From NCBI GenBank assembly GCA_002342175.1, contig DDPL01000076.1, positions 19,619-31,846 on the forward strand: a stretch of DNA of 12,228 nt, given 5' to 3'. Source of the DNA: Legionellales bacterium UBA2469 (GTDB taxonomy: Bacteria; Pseudomonadota; Gammaproteobacteria; Legionellales; Legionellaceae). The stretch's first letter is position 1, and each line of letters starts with the position of its first letter. Below the pieces are notes generated by a model. That model did no database searches and was not told where the DNA came from. It saw only the letters and a list, made by a program, of their open reading frames with translations. The position numbers and the translations under genes are program-made. This document shows, one piece after another, positions 6,912 through 12,228 of the stretch.

Positions 6912-8366
6912 TTACTGAATCGCGAATGCTAATTCATCATTTTTCAATTCATCGTCATTAAATTCTTCACGTGTATGAAAATAAAAATGAGACAAGTTAG
7001 AAGTTTTGATTTCACGTTGGATAATATTTTCCATTTCGGAATCTAACGGTTGTTGTGGGTAGGCCATGGTCTCCATTTGAACACCAACATAGTAATTATG
7101 ATATTTAATATATTGTGATGTCTCAAATAATACAGATGCTGCAAATAAATTATCTAATGTCGCAAAAATTATCGATGGAGGCGTTTCAATGGGGACAACA
7201 GCTGCCAATAAGAAATTCATGGCAAAGCTCAATAGATTGATACCAATAAAAAAGATGCCTAATGCTTTGTCTATGTTGTAAATGTTATAACAAAGCTCAG
7301 AGAGCGCATATAATATATATATCGTTAATATAAGGTTCGTAATGCCCAGCAAAGAGGCTTGTAAAAGTAAAAATATAGCTGGGAACAATACCAAAGAGGA
7401 TCCTGTGAGGGCAAATATAATCATCTGATCGCTGGTATTAAAATAGTCAGCTAAAGGTCGAATAACACGACTCATTGGATTCGCGACATATTCCAGAAGA
7501 TTTTCTATAAACATAAAACTAGATATGTACACTAACGCATTTAAAAAATACAAAGTGCAAAGTGTGATTATTCCTATCAATACAATAGGTTTGAGTGTAA
7601 AAAATGCCATTTCTAATAGTTCTATATCTTTAGAAGAATAAATACGCCGAAATTGGGATAAAAGATCAAAAATAATAAAATGAGCGATGAACTGTGAAAT
7701 ATCGCATATAATGATTTTGACACTAGAAAGTAGAAATGATAGGAATTTAAGGGGAGATAATAATTTCATTGCATCAAGTATTTTTGTAACATCACCTGTA
7801 ATTATGGCATTCCGATAGGCAAAATCATCAAGATTTTCTTGTCCATAGTTTTTAATGATAAGTGTTCTAAGTTCAAATATAAGTTTGCTTAAAAGGTGAT
7901 TATTCACAATCGTTTGGGTATAGTAATCAAGGCGCTCTCGATTATGTTGTGTTTCATCCGTTGATAACTGTTTTCCAATATTTAAAAAATTTTGATGTTG
8001 ATTAAGAAACGCTTCTTTTTCATTTTCAGTTGTAAGATTGTTAAAAGAATCGATTAGTATTTCATAATGTTGAAGAATTTGTATTTGTAATTTCTGATTA
8101 AAAGCATATTGAGGTATCTCAATTGGCGTGAAAGGAATTGCTTGATTGAGTTGTTCTTTAGATAATTGATCAATTAAAACTTTATAAGCGGCATTTAATG
8201 TCGCAATTTTGTCGTTATCAATGACTTTATTTTTATCAGGATGATATACTTTTGCAAGTTTACGATATGTTTTGGTGACGAACTTTTTTTGTTCATGTGT
8301 GCTTAAATCGAAAAAATGAGGGTCATTTATCTCAAGAGTTGTCAATTGTTCACGAAAATCTTGCAT
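6912..8366 (-). CDS. J-domain (DnaJ-like) multi-spanning membrane protein
   Basis: A 484-residue protein with an N-terminal J-domain and a large membrane region. Residues about 14-68 form the J-domain: YRKLAKVYHPDKN carries the HPD tripeptide at 42-44 that stimulates Hsp70 (DnaK) ATPase in this family, followed by the typical LNAAYKVL helix. Residues 70-200 are mostly helical and hydrophilic. Hydrophobic segments at about 205-236, 258-286, 314-335, 336-358 and 369-391 suggest four to six membrane helices. The tail is acidic: seven Asp/Glu between 467 and 478, then LAFAIQ. There is no Gly/Phe linker or zinc-finger domain, so it is not DnaJ or CbpA but a J-protein with a specialised role, recruiting Hsp70 to a membrane. 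The base composition is notably AT-rich (17 G+C in bases 7561-7620). Ribosome site AGGA lies about 8 bases before the ATG. The J-domain call is firm; the job is unknown. Confidence 0.9.
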   Translation of the reverse strand: MQDFREQLTTLEINDPHFFDLSTHEQKKFVTKTYRKLAKVYHPDKNKVIDNDKIATLNAAYKVLIDQLSKEQLNQAIPFTPIEIPQYAFNQKLQIQILQHYEILIDSFNNLTTENEKEAFLNQHQNFLNIGKQLSTDETQHNRERLDYYTQTIVNNHLLSKLIFELRTLIIKNYGQENLDDFAYRNAIITGDVTKILDAMKLLSPLKFLSFLLSSVKIIICDISQFIAHFIIFDLLSQFRRIYSSKDIELLEMAFFTLKPIVLIGIITLCTLYFLNALVYISSFMFIENLLEYVANPMSRVIRPLADYFNTSDQMIIFALTGSSLVLFPAIFLLLQASLLGITNLILTIYILYALSELCYNIYNIDKALGIFFIGINLLSFAMNFLLAAVVPIETPPSIIFATLDNLFAASVLFETSQYIKYHNYYVGVQMETMAYPQQPLDSEMENIIQREIKTSNLSHFYFHTREEFNDDELKNDELAFAIQ

Positions 8367-8423
8367 TATACAATCCTGGAAAGGCTTTTAATGAAGCGTG
8401 GTTTGCTAAAAAATACTTTCTTA

Positions 8424-8451
8424 TCGATAATTTCATCATTATTGGTGTCAA
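8424..8451 (-). promoter_or_regulatory. weak promoter candidate upstream of the J-domain gene
   Basis: On the minus strand a perfect -35 hexamer TTGACA (8451-8446) lies in the gap before the J-domain gene. The hexamer at 16-base spacing, TATCGA (8429-8424), matches the -10 consensus only at its first three bases. The 123-base gap (8367-8489) has no terminator hairpin, so read-through from the upstream operon is also possible. Confidence 0.25.
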
Positions 8452-8489
8452 GTAGGATGATGAGCAGCATTGCGGATTTAAAAATTCAA

Positions 8490-9485
8490 TTAAATCTCGA
8501 CCGGAATCATCGGTGTTGATGAATGCGCAAGTGATCTTTTAAAAAGTTGTTGGCTGAACGCAATTCTTGCTGGAATGGCTTCATGCGATGTATTTTGGAT
8601 ATGTTCTTCAATTGGTTTCAGACGTTTTAAGAGACCTTCTTGATTGGCAATTTGAATGTTCAGTCCGGGACGCGCATTGATTTCGAGCATTAAAGGGCCT
8701 AGATCTTTATCCAGTACAATATCAACTCCCAAATAACCCATGCCTGTTAATTCATAGCACCCAGAGGCAATTTGTAGAATTTGTTCCCAATAGGGAATTT
8801 GTATATTGGCTATCGGATGAAGGGTATCTGGATGATGATCAATAATATCGTTTTGCCATACCGCATTAAGCGTCTTACCGGTGGCAATATCCACACCCGC
8901 ACCAATGGCACCTTGATGAAGGTTGGCTTTGCCACCCGATGTTCGAGTGGGTAAACGAAGCATGGCCATTGCGGGATAACCCTTGAGTGTAATGATACGG
9001 ACATCGGGAACACCTTGATAACTGATGTCATTAAAAACAGGATCGACCTGCACACGTTTTTCAATGATAGCGTAGTCGTGGTGTCCACCTAAACTATAAG
9101 CGCCAGATAATAAGCGTGATAAATGGTAACTAAGTTCTTGCTGCGACATCAGTTTTCCATTGATTTGTCGGTAACGATTTCCAACGCGTCCATTAATAAC
9201 CAAAATACCATCTCCGCCTGATCCTTGCGCAGGTTTAATCACAAAGTCATGATATTGTTCAAGGATAGTGTTGATTTTTTTTATTTGATGTTCGGTTTCT
9301 ATCAAAGCAAATAAATCGGGTACTGCAATTCCAGCCTGTAGCGCTAATTTTTTTGTTTTTAATTTATCGTCGACCAATGGGTAATTTCTGCGATTATTGT
9401 ATTTTAGGACATAATCGGAATTACGTTGATTGATACTTAAAATACCTTTTTTAGCCAGTTGACGATACGTTTTAAAAATCATCAT
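8490..9485 (-). CDS. ATP-grasp ligase, RimK-related alpha-L-glutamate ligase-like protein
   Basis: A 331-residue cytoplasmic ATP-grasp enzyme of the family annotated as alpha-L-glutamate ligase-like. It is predicted to form an amide or peptide bond via an acyl-phosphate; the acceptor is not known. Seen: family N-terminus GILSINQRNSDYVLKYNNRR (14-33) with YPLVDDK; nucleotide-binding FVIKPAQGSGGDG (81-93) with Lys84; the conserved loop TSGGKANLHQGAIGAGVD (182-199); and metal-binding residues Asp255 in LGVDIVL and Glu268/Asn270 in LMLEINARPG. Length is normal for the family. The start is ATGATG; AGGA overlapping the stop of the previous gene sits 8 bases before the first ATG. It is the third gene of the retropepsin/7TM/ATP-grasp operon, 9 bases after the membrane-protein gene. 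It is not RimK itself: no adjacent ribosomal protein gene, and the N-terminal domain differs. Confidence 0.94.
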   Translation of the reverse strand: MMIFKTYRQLAKKGILSINQRNSDYVLKYNNRRNYPLVDDKLKTKKLALQAGIAVPDLFALIETEHQIKKINTILEQYHDFVIKPAQGSGGDGILVINGRVGNRYRQINGKLMSQQELSYHLSRLLSGAYSLGGHHDYAIIEKRVQVDPVFNDISYQGVPDVRIITLKGYPAMAMLRLPTRTSGGKANLHQGAIGAGVDIATGKTLNAVWQNDIIDHHPDTLHPIANIQIPYWEQILQIASGCYELTGMGYLGVDIVLDKDLGPLMLEINARPGLNIQIANQEGLLKRLKPIEEHIQNTSHEAIPARIAFSQQLFKRSLAHSSTPMIPVEI

Positions 9486-9494
9486 GGTGAAATC

Positions 9495-11024
9495 CTAGTT
9501 GGCTAAACGAGCAAGTGAATTGAATCGAACCAATTCAAGTAGACGGTAACCACGATACTGCCCAAACCATAAAATAAATCCTAAAATCACTAAAATGAGT
9601 TCTGGAAAGGCAAACACAAGATACTGAATTTGAGTTTGAGTCATCGCCCAGTAACAAAGGGTCGCAGCAAATAAGCTTCCAAAACTGGCTTTAATGGCGG
9701 CATATGGACTGCGTTCATCCCACATGATACACATGCGTTCAATGGTCATGGTTAATATGACCATCGGGAATAAAGCTATGGATAAACCGGACTCAAGACT
9801 TAGGTTTTGGCTGAGGATACTGATGCCAATCATGAGTAAAATAACGATGGTCAGGATGGCAGATAAACGAGGTACCAATAGTAATCGAAGTTGGTCAAGG
9901 TAAAAACGAGCCATTAAGCCAAAAAAGATAATGATATTAAATAAACAAATTCCCCAAACCACATGCGTTTCTCGAAATGCAAGCGCAATTAAAACGGGCA
10001 TAAATGTACCGAAAGTTTGCAGACCTATAAAATTTCGTAATAGTAAAATAATAAAAGCCCCAACGGGAACAGTGAGTAATATTTTATAGGTTGCCTGAGT
10101 CGCAAGAGGTAACTGCAACAAAGAAAAGCGCATTAATTCAGATTCGCTTTGTAGACCATGTGTTTTCGCGACATTTAGGGCATTCATGGGAGTGGGGGTT
10201 ACATTGAGGTTAAATACAGCTTTTTGACCGCCAAATAAAGTAAATAAAGGTTCGTCTCCGTAGTGCCAAATAATGAAATCATTGGGTAACCCAGGCGCAC
10301 CATTTTTGGGATTAATGTAGGTCCATTCTTTTTGATTATACACTGCAAGCCAAGTTTCCAAATCGGCATGGTTTTGTTGCTTCGAGCGAATACCATGCAC
10401 TGCTGTAGCATAAATATTGGCTTGATTCAGGATGGTCATAGCGCTGCTGACAATCGTTTGATTTGAAATATTATTGCCGATAAAAAGCCGTGCGTTCCCA
10501 TCATTTTTTCGAAGCTCTCGAATGGTGGCTTCAGCGAAAGTTTGGATGTCCGCTGAACTTTGTCGAGCATTATTGATAATGGATTGCGCCGCAGATAGCT
10601 CAGGTTCATCCAATTGAATTTTTCGAAAGATGGGCGGTTTAAAGGCTTTATGAGCAACAGCGTTTTCATTTTCTTTGAGGATGGCTCGATAGTATAAAGA
10701 TTGTGGACCAACGCCGCGACGTAATGTCCAAACAACTTGGCGATTAAGATTATTTAGATGCGTGCTAATGCCGTAGTTTTGTGCAATAAAATATTCATCC
10801 AGAATAGTATATTGCGGAGGTAAATAAGGAATGCTGAAGCTTGCTTTGATCGGATGGTTTTTATCGGCTTGAAACCGGAGATTGGCCTCAAGCGTCCAAG
10901 TATTCACCATTTCATTGTCTTTTAGTGGCACGCCCATGATGAGATAGCGGTAAGCAAAAATACTCATCCCAATGATCATCAAAGAAATAATCAGTGTATA
11001 GAGGTGTTTTTTAGGTGTTTTCAT
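9495..11024 (-). CDS. inactive transglutaminase fused to seven transmembrane helices
   Basis: A 509-residue inner-membrane protein of the Transglut_i_TM/7TM_transglut (UUP1) family. Domain order: N-terminal membrane anchor at about 10-30; a periplasmic region with a transglutaminase-like fold at about 150-245; then seven hydrophobic segments near 314-333, 335-350, 355-373, 385-403, 414-428, 446-461 and 468-488. Family hallmarks are clear: GTFMPVLIALAFRET (339-353), LLLVPRLSAILT (381-392) and ALFPMVILTMTIER (417-430). The catalytic triad is absent: no Cys near IVSSAM (191-196), Glu-Thr-Trp (223-225) where His-Ala-Trp is usual, and YINP (236-239) with Asn in place of Asp. So the periplasmic domain likely binds a peptide rather than cutting or crosslinking. 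It lies 17 bases after the retropepsin gene and 9 before the ATP-grasp gene, an operon order known widely in Proteobacteria. A sensor or transporter role is inference. Confidence 0.95.
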   Translation of the reverse strand: MKTPKKHLYTLIISLMIIGMSIFAYRYLIMGVPLKDNEMVNTWTLEANLRFQADKNHPIKASFSIPYLPPQYTILDEYFIAQNYGISTHLNNLNRQVVWTLRRGVGPQSLYYRAILKENENAVAHKAFKPPIFRKIQLDEPELSAAQSIINNARQSSADIQTFAEATIRELRKNDGNARLFIGNNISNQTIVSSAMTILNQANIYATAVHGIRSKQQNHADLETWLAVYNQKEWTYINPKNGAPGLPNDFIIWHYGDEPLFTLFGGQKAVFNLNVTPTPMNALNVAKTHGLQSESELMRFSLLQLPLATQATYKILLTVPVGAFIILLLRNFIGLQTFGTFMPVLIALAFRETHVVWGICLFNIIIFFGLMARFYLDQLRLLLVPRLSAILTIVILLMIGISILSQNLSLESGLSIALFPMVILTMTIERMCIMWDERSPYAAIKASFGSLFAATLCYWAMTQTQIQYLVFAFPELILVILGFILWFGQYRGYRLLELVRFNSLARLAN

Positions 11025-11041
11025 AACAAATTTCTCAATAA

Positions 11042-11551
11042 CTAAGGAGCAGGATGGGTATATCTTTTACTCGGATTAATGACACCATTAAATGCAAGGA
11101 TAGCTTCTCTTCCCAGCAGCATGGGATAAATAAAATGTTTACGGTTGGTTAAATTGACACGAATGGTTTTGGTTTGACTGCCAAGTCGAACGGCCATGAG
11201 TACAACGGGTCGTTTAACCGAGATTCGTAAAAGTTTTAAGGTTCGACGTTCATCGGCACGATTTTTAATATTTACCTTACCAATGTATTCGCATTCAAAA
11301 TGTTTATCACCTTGCTTACTTGGAACAATAAAACTCAAATAAGATTTGCCATGTTTGGTGACTTCTTTAATATGAGTGGCATTTAAGGATGCGGTTTTGG
11401 CCCCGGTGTCGAGTTTGGCTGACAGTGTTAAATCATTATCAACCAGCGTAACTTTTTCAATATATCCAAATACTGTTTGATTGGTATTAGCCATAGCAGA
11501 TCCCATAAAAAAAGTACAAAGCAACATTAAAAAATAAAAAACGAAAGGCAT
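11042..11551 (-). CDS. periplasmic retropepsin-like aspartic protease (annotated in databases as ATP-dependent zinc protease family)
   Basis: A 169-residue protein of the small retropepsin-like family often mislabelled ATP-dependent zinc protease. A signal peptide is clear (hydrophobic residues 2-18, cleavage likely after AMA at 21), so it acts in the periplasm, or stays anchored if uncleaved. Seen: the catalytic aspartate motif LDTGAKTASLNA with Asp48-Thr-Gly-Ala, and the flap-end/structural motif MLLGREAIL (144-152) followed by GVINPSKRY. One DTGA per chain implies an active homodimer, as in retroviral proteases. The ATG has a strong ribosome site, GAGGAG, 6 bases upstream, the best in this operon. 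First gene of the operon with the membrane transglutaminase-like and ATP-grasp genes, so the three presumably act in one pathway. I found no convincing -10/-35 pair for it in the AT-rich upstream region. Confidence 0.93.
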   Translation of the reverse strand: MPFVFYFLMLLCTFFMGSAMANTNQTVFGYIEKVTLVDNDLTLSAKLDTGAKTASLNATHIKEVTKHGKSYLSFIVPSKQGDKHFECEYIGKVNIKNRADERRTLKLLRISVKRPVVLMAVRLGSQTKTIRVNLTNRKHFIYPMLLGREAILAFNGVINPSKRYTHPAP

Positions 11552-11655
11552 TTAAGCTCCTCAGTGAGAAAAATAATTGCTAATCCTTTAAAAAAAACAA
11601 TAATTTTGCAAATATAACGCAATTTTAACCCCTTACGATGCAAATTTAAATCAAA

Positions 11656-11675
11656 TTTTCATTTTTAAATGAAAA
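11656..11675. repeat. perfect 9-bp inverted repeat in the divergent promoter region
   Basis: TTTTCATTT (11656-11664) and AAATGAAAA (11667-11675) are exact reverse complements with a 2-base centre. The core TCATTT/AAATGA recurs 19 bases further on. There is no GC-rich stem, so protein binding is more likely than termination. Confidence 0.5.
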
Positions 11676-11690
11676 ATCTTAAAAAAAAAT

Positions 11691-11707
11691 TCATTTTATT
11701 GAAATGA
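11691..11707. repeat. second TCATTT/AAATGA inverted repeat
   Basis: TCATTT (11691-11696) and AAATGA (11702-11707) are reverse complements with a 5-base centre. The half-sites are the same as in the preceding repeat but the spacing differs. Confidence 0.4.
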
Positions 11708-11753
11708 TTGCGTGAAAAAATAAGAAAATAGTTCAGTTAGCTTTTTTTTGACT

Positions 11754-11759
11754 TATAAT
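11754..11759 (+). promoter_or_regulatory. consensus -10 hexamer before the 3'-partial gene
   Basis: TATAAT is a perfect -10 match; the best -35 at 16 bases, TTCAGT (11732-11737), matches only three of six positions. Transcription from here would begin near 11766, only about 10 bases before the TTG at 11776 and inside its ribosome-like site. So either the message has almost no leader, or the hexamer is coincidental. Confidence 0.35.
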
Positions 11760-11775
11760 CGAGCGGAAAGTTTTT

Positions 11776-12228
11776 TTGGAAGCCATTATTATTTCTTTGT
11801 CCAACCTTTTTTTTGATGAATATAAGTTGCATAAACGAATTGTGAAATGCAAAGACAATTTGCAGCCTTTAAGGGAGAACTTTATCCAATCTTTCTTCAA
11901 AGATATGGATAAGCGAAATCCGTCTTTGTTCGTTTTAGCAGAGCGCTTAAATGCATATCCTTTTAGTGAATATCCCATATTACAGGCACAATATTTATAT
12001 TTATTTTCTTTGAATTCTCATTTACCAAGGATTGTTCCTGAAGAGACTCATCAATCCACGACTTTATTTCATACCATTAATCAACATTTTGGATATTTTA
12101 ATTCCCATCAAAGAGAGCTGGGTTATTTATTTCATCGACTTGTGAATGCTTGTCGCAAACTCATTTTATTGCATGAAAAAACGGATGATAAGGAAGCGCC
12201 TTTATATGCTTATAAAATAATGGCTATT
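11776..12228 (+). CDS. unrecognised protein, 5' part only (runs off window), likely TTG start
   Basis: The plus frame is open from 11752 (after a TGA at 11749) to the last base, about 159 codons, and the composition looks like real protein: amphipathic helices such as QAQYLYLFSL and RELGYLFHRLVNACRKL, and mixed charged residues. It contains no ATG until 11905. The best start I see is TTG at 11776, with GGAAAG at 11765-11770 five bases upstream; other options are TTG 11797 or ATG 11905. I recognise no family. No signal peptide is convincing, though the start AIIISLSNLFF after a TTG initiation would be mildly hydrophobic. The gene is transcribed divergently from the retropepsin operon. The minus-strand frame across the same bases is Lys/Ser-rich and looks like its shadow. 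That a gene exists is fairly sure; the start and function are not. Confidence 0.75.
   Translation, partial: MEAIIISLSNLFFDEYKLHKRIVKCKDNLQPLRENFIQSFFKDMDKRNPSLFVLAERLNAYPFSEYPILQAQYLYLFSLNSHLPRIVPEETHQSTTLFHTINQHFGYFNSHQRELGYLFHRLVNACRKLILLHEKTDDKEAPLYAYKIMAI

Larger units (their letters stand above)
11552..11775. other. AT-rich divergent intergenic region
   Basis: The 224 bases between the minus-strand retropepsin operon and the plus-strand partial gene hold no ORF I can support. Positions 11641-11735 contain only about 15 G or C in 95 bases, with repeated A- and T-tracts and two related inverted repeats. Such DNA is often bent and bound by nucleoid proteins. It must carry promoters for both directions, but only a -10 on the plus strand stands out. 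Confidence 0.7.

Noticed and set aside
8367..8489. Terminator behind the ATP-grasp operon
   Set aside because: No stem followed by a T-run is visible on the minus strand in this gap.
8810..9088. Minus-strand 92-codon frame inside the ATP-grasp gene
   Set aside because: Same strand but a different frame from a strongly supported enzyme; no start signal and no motif.
11733..11978. Minus-strand 81-codon Lys/Ser-rich frame
   Set aside because: It overlaps the open plus-strand frame and its lysines come from the T-tracts read in reverse. A shorter version from 11786 encodes 17 residues with no good ribosome site. I favour the plus-strand gene.
1..12228. tRNA, rRNA, CRISPR array, insertion sequence, toxin-antitoxin pair
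   Set aside because: I looked for cloverleaf-like segments, regularly spaced direct repeats, transposase motifs and paired small genes and saw none that I could support.

Overview
The window is a stretch of a moderately AT-rich gammaproteobacterial chromosome. The order pepP-ubiH-second ubiquinone hydroxylase matches the pepP-ubiH-ubiI (visC) arrangement of E. coli and other Gammaproteobacteria. The AT-rich codon use, a secreted papain-like protease, a membrane J-domain protein and long unrecognisable ORFs would suit the order Legionellales (Legionella/Coxiella/Berkiella-like). That placement is inference; no marker gene here proves it. I see no tRNA, rRNA, CRISPR array, transposase or integrase.

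Layout. (1) Positions 1-3245, plus strand: a tightly packed operon with the 3' part of pepP, then ubiH and a UbiI/UbiF-type monooxygenase. Consecutive genes overlap by 8 bases. (2) 3246-4405, plus strand: a separate unit with a candidate promoter and an 18-base palindrome, a signal-peptide-bearing papain-family (C1) peptidase, and a clear rho-independent terminator. (3) 4423-5265, plus strand: a uridine-phosphorylase-type nucleoside phosphorylase. Its stop overlaps tail-to-tail with the stop of the next, minus-strand gene. (4) 5262-8366, minus strand: two accessory-looking genes. The upstream one encodes an N-terminal J-domain fused to a multi-spanning membrane protein with a strongly acidic tail. 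The downstream one encodes a 528-residue protein I do not recognise. (5) 8490-11551, minus strand: a three-gene operon for a periplasmic retropepsin-like protease, an inactive transglutaminase fused to seven membrane helices, and an ATP-grasp ligase of the RimK-related (alpha-L-glutamate ligase-like) family. (6) 11552-12228: a very AT-rich divergent intergenic region with two related inverted repeats. It is followed by the 5' part of a plus-strand gene that has no ATG near its start and runs off the window.

How the genes work together. The pepP-ubi block is housekeeping: X-Pro peptide trimming and aerobic ubiquinone ring hydroxylation. The retropepsin/7TM/ATP-grasp operon is a conserved but poorly understood proteobacterial module. 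It plausibly couples a cytoplasmic peptide- or amide-forming enzyme to a membrane sensor/transporter and a periplasmic protease. The J-domain membrane protein and the 528-residue protein sit between conserved genes and are the best candidates for lineage-specific functions such as host interaction. Their roles cannot be read from the sequence.
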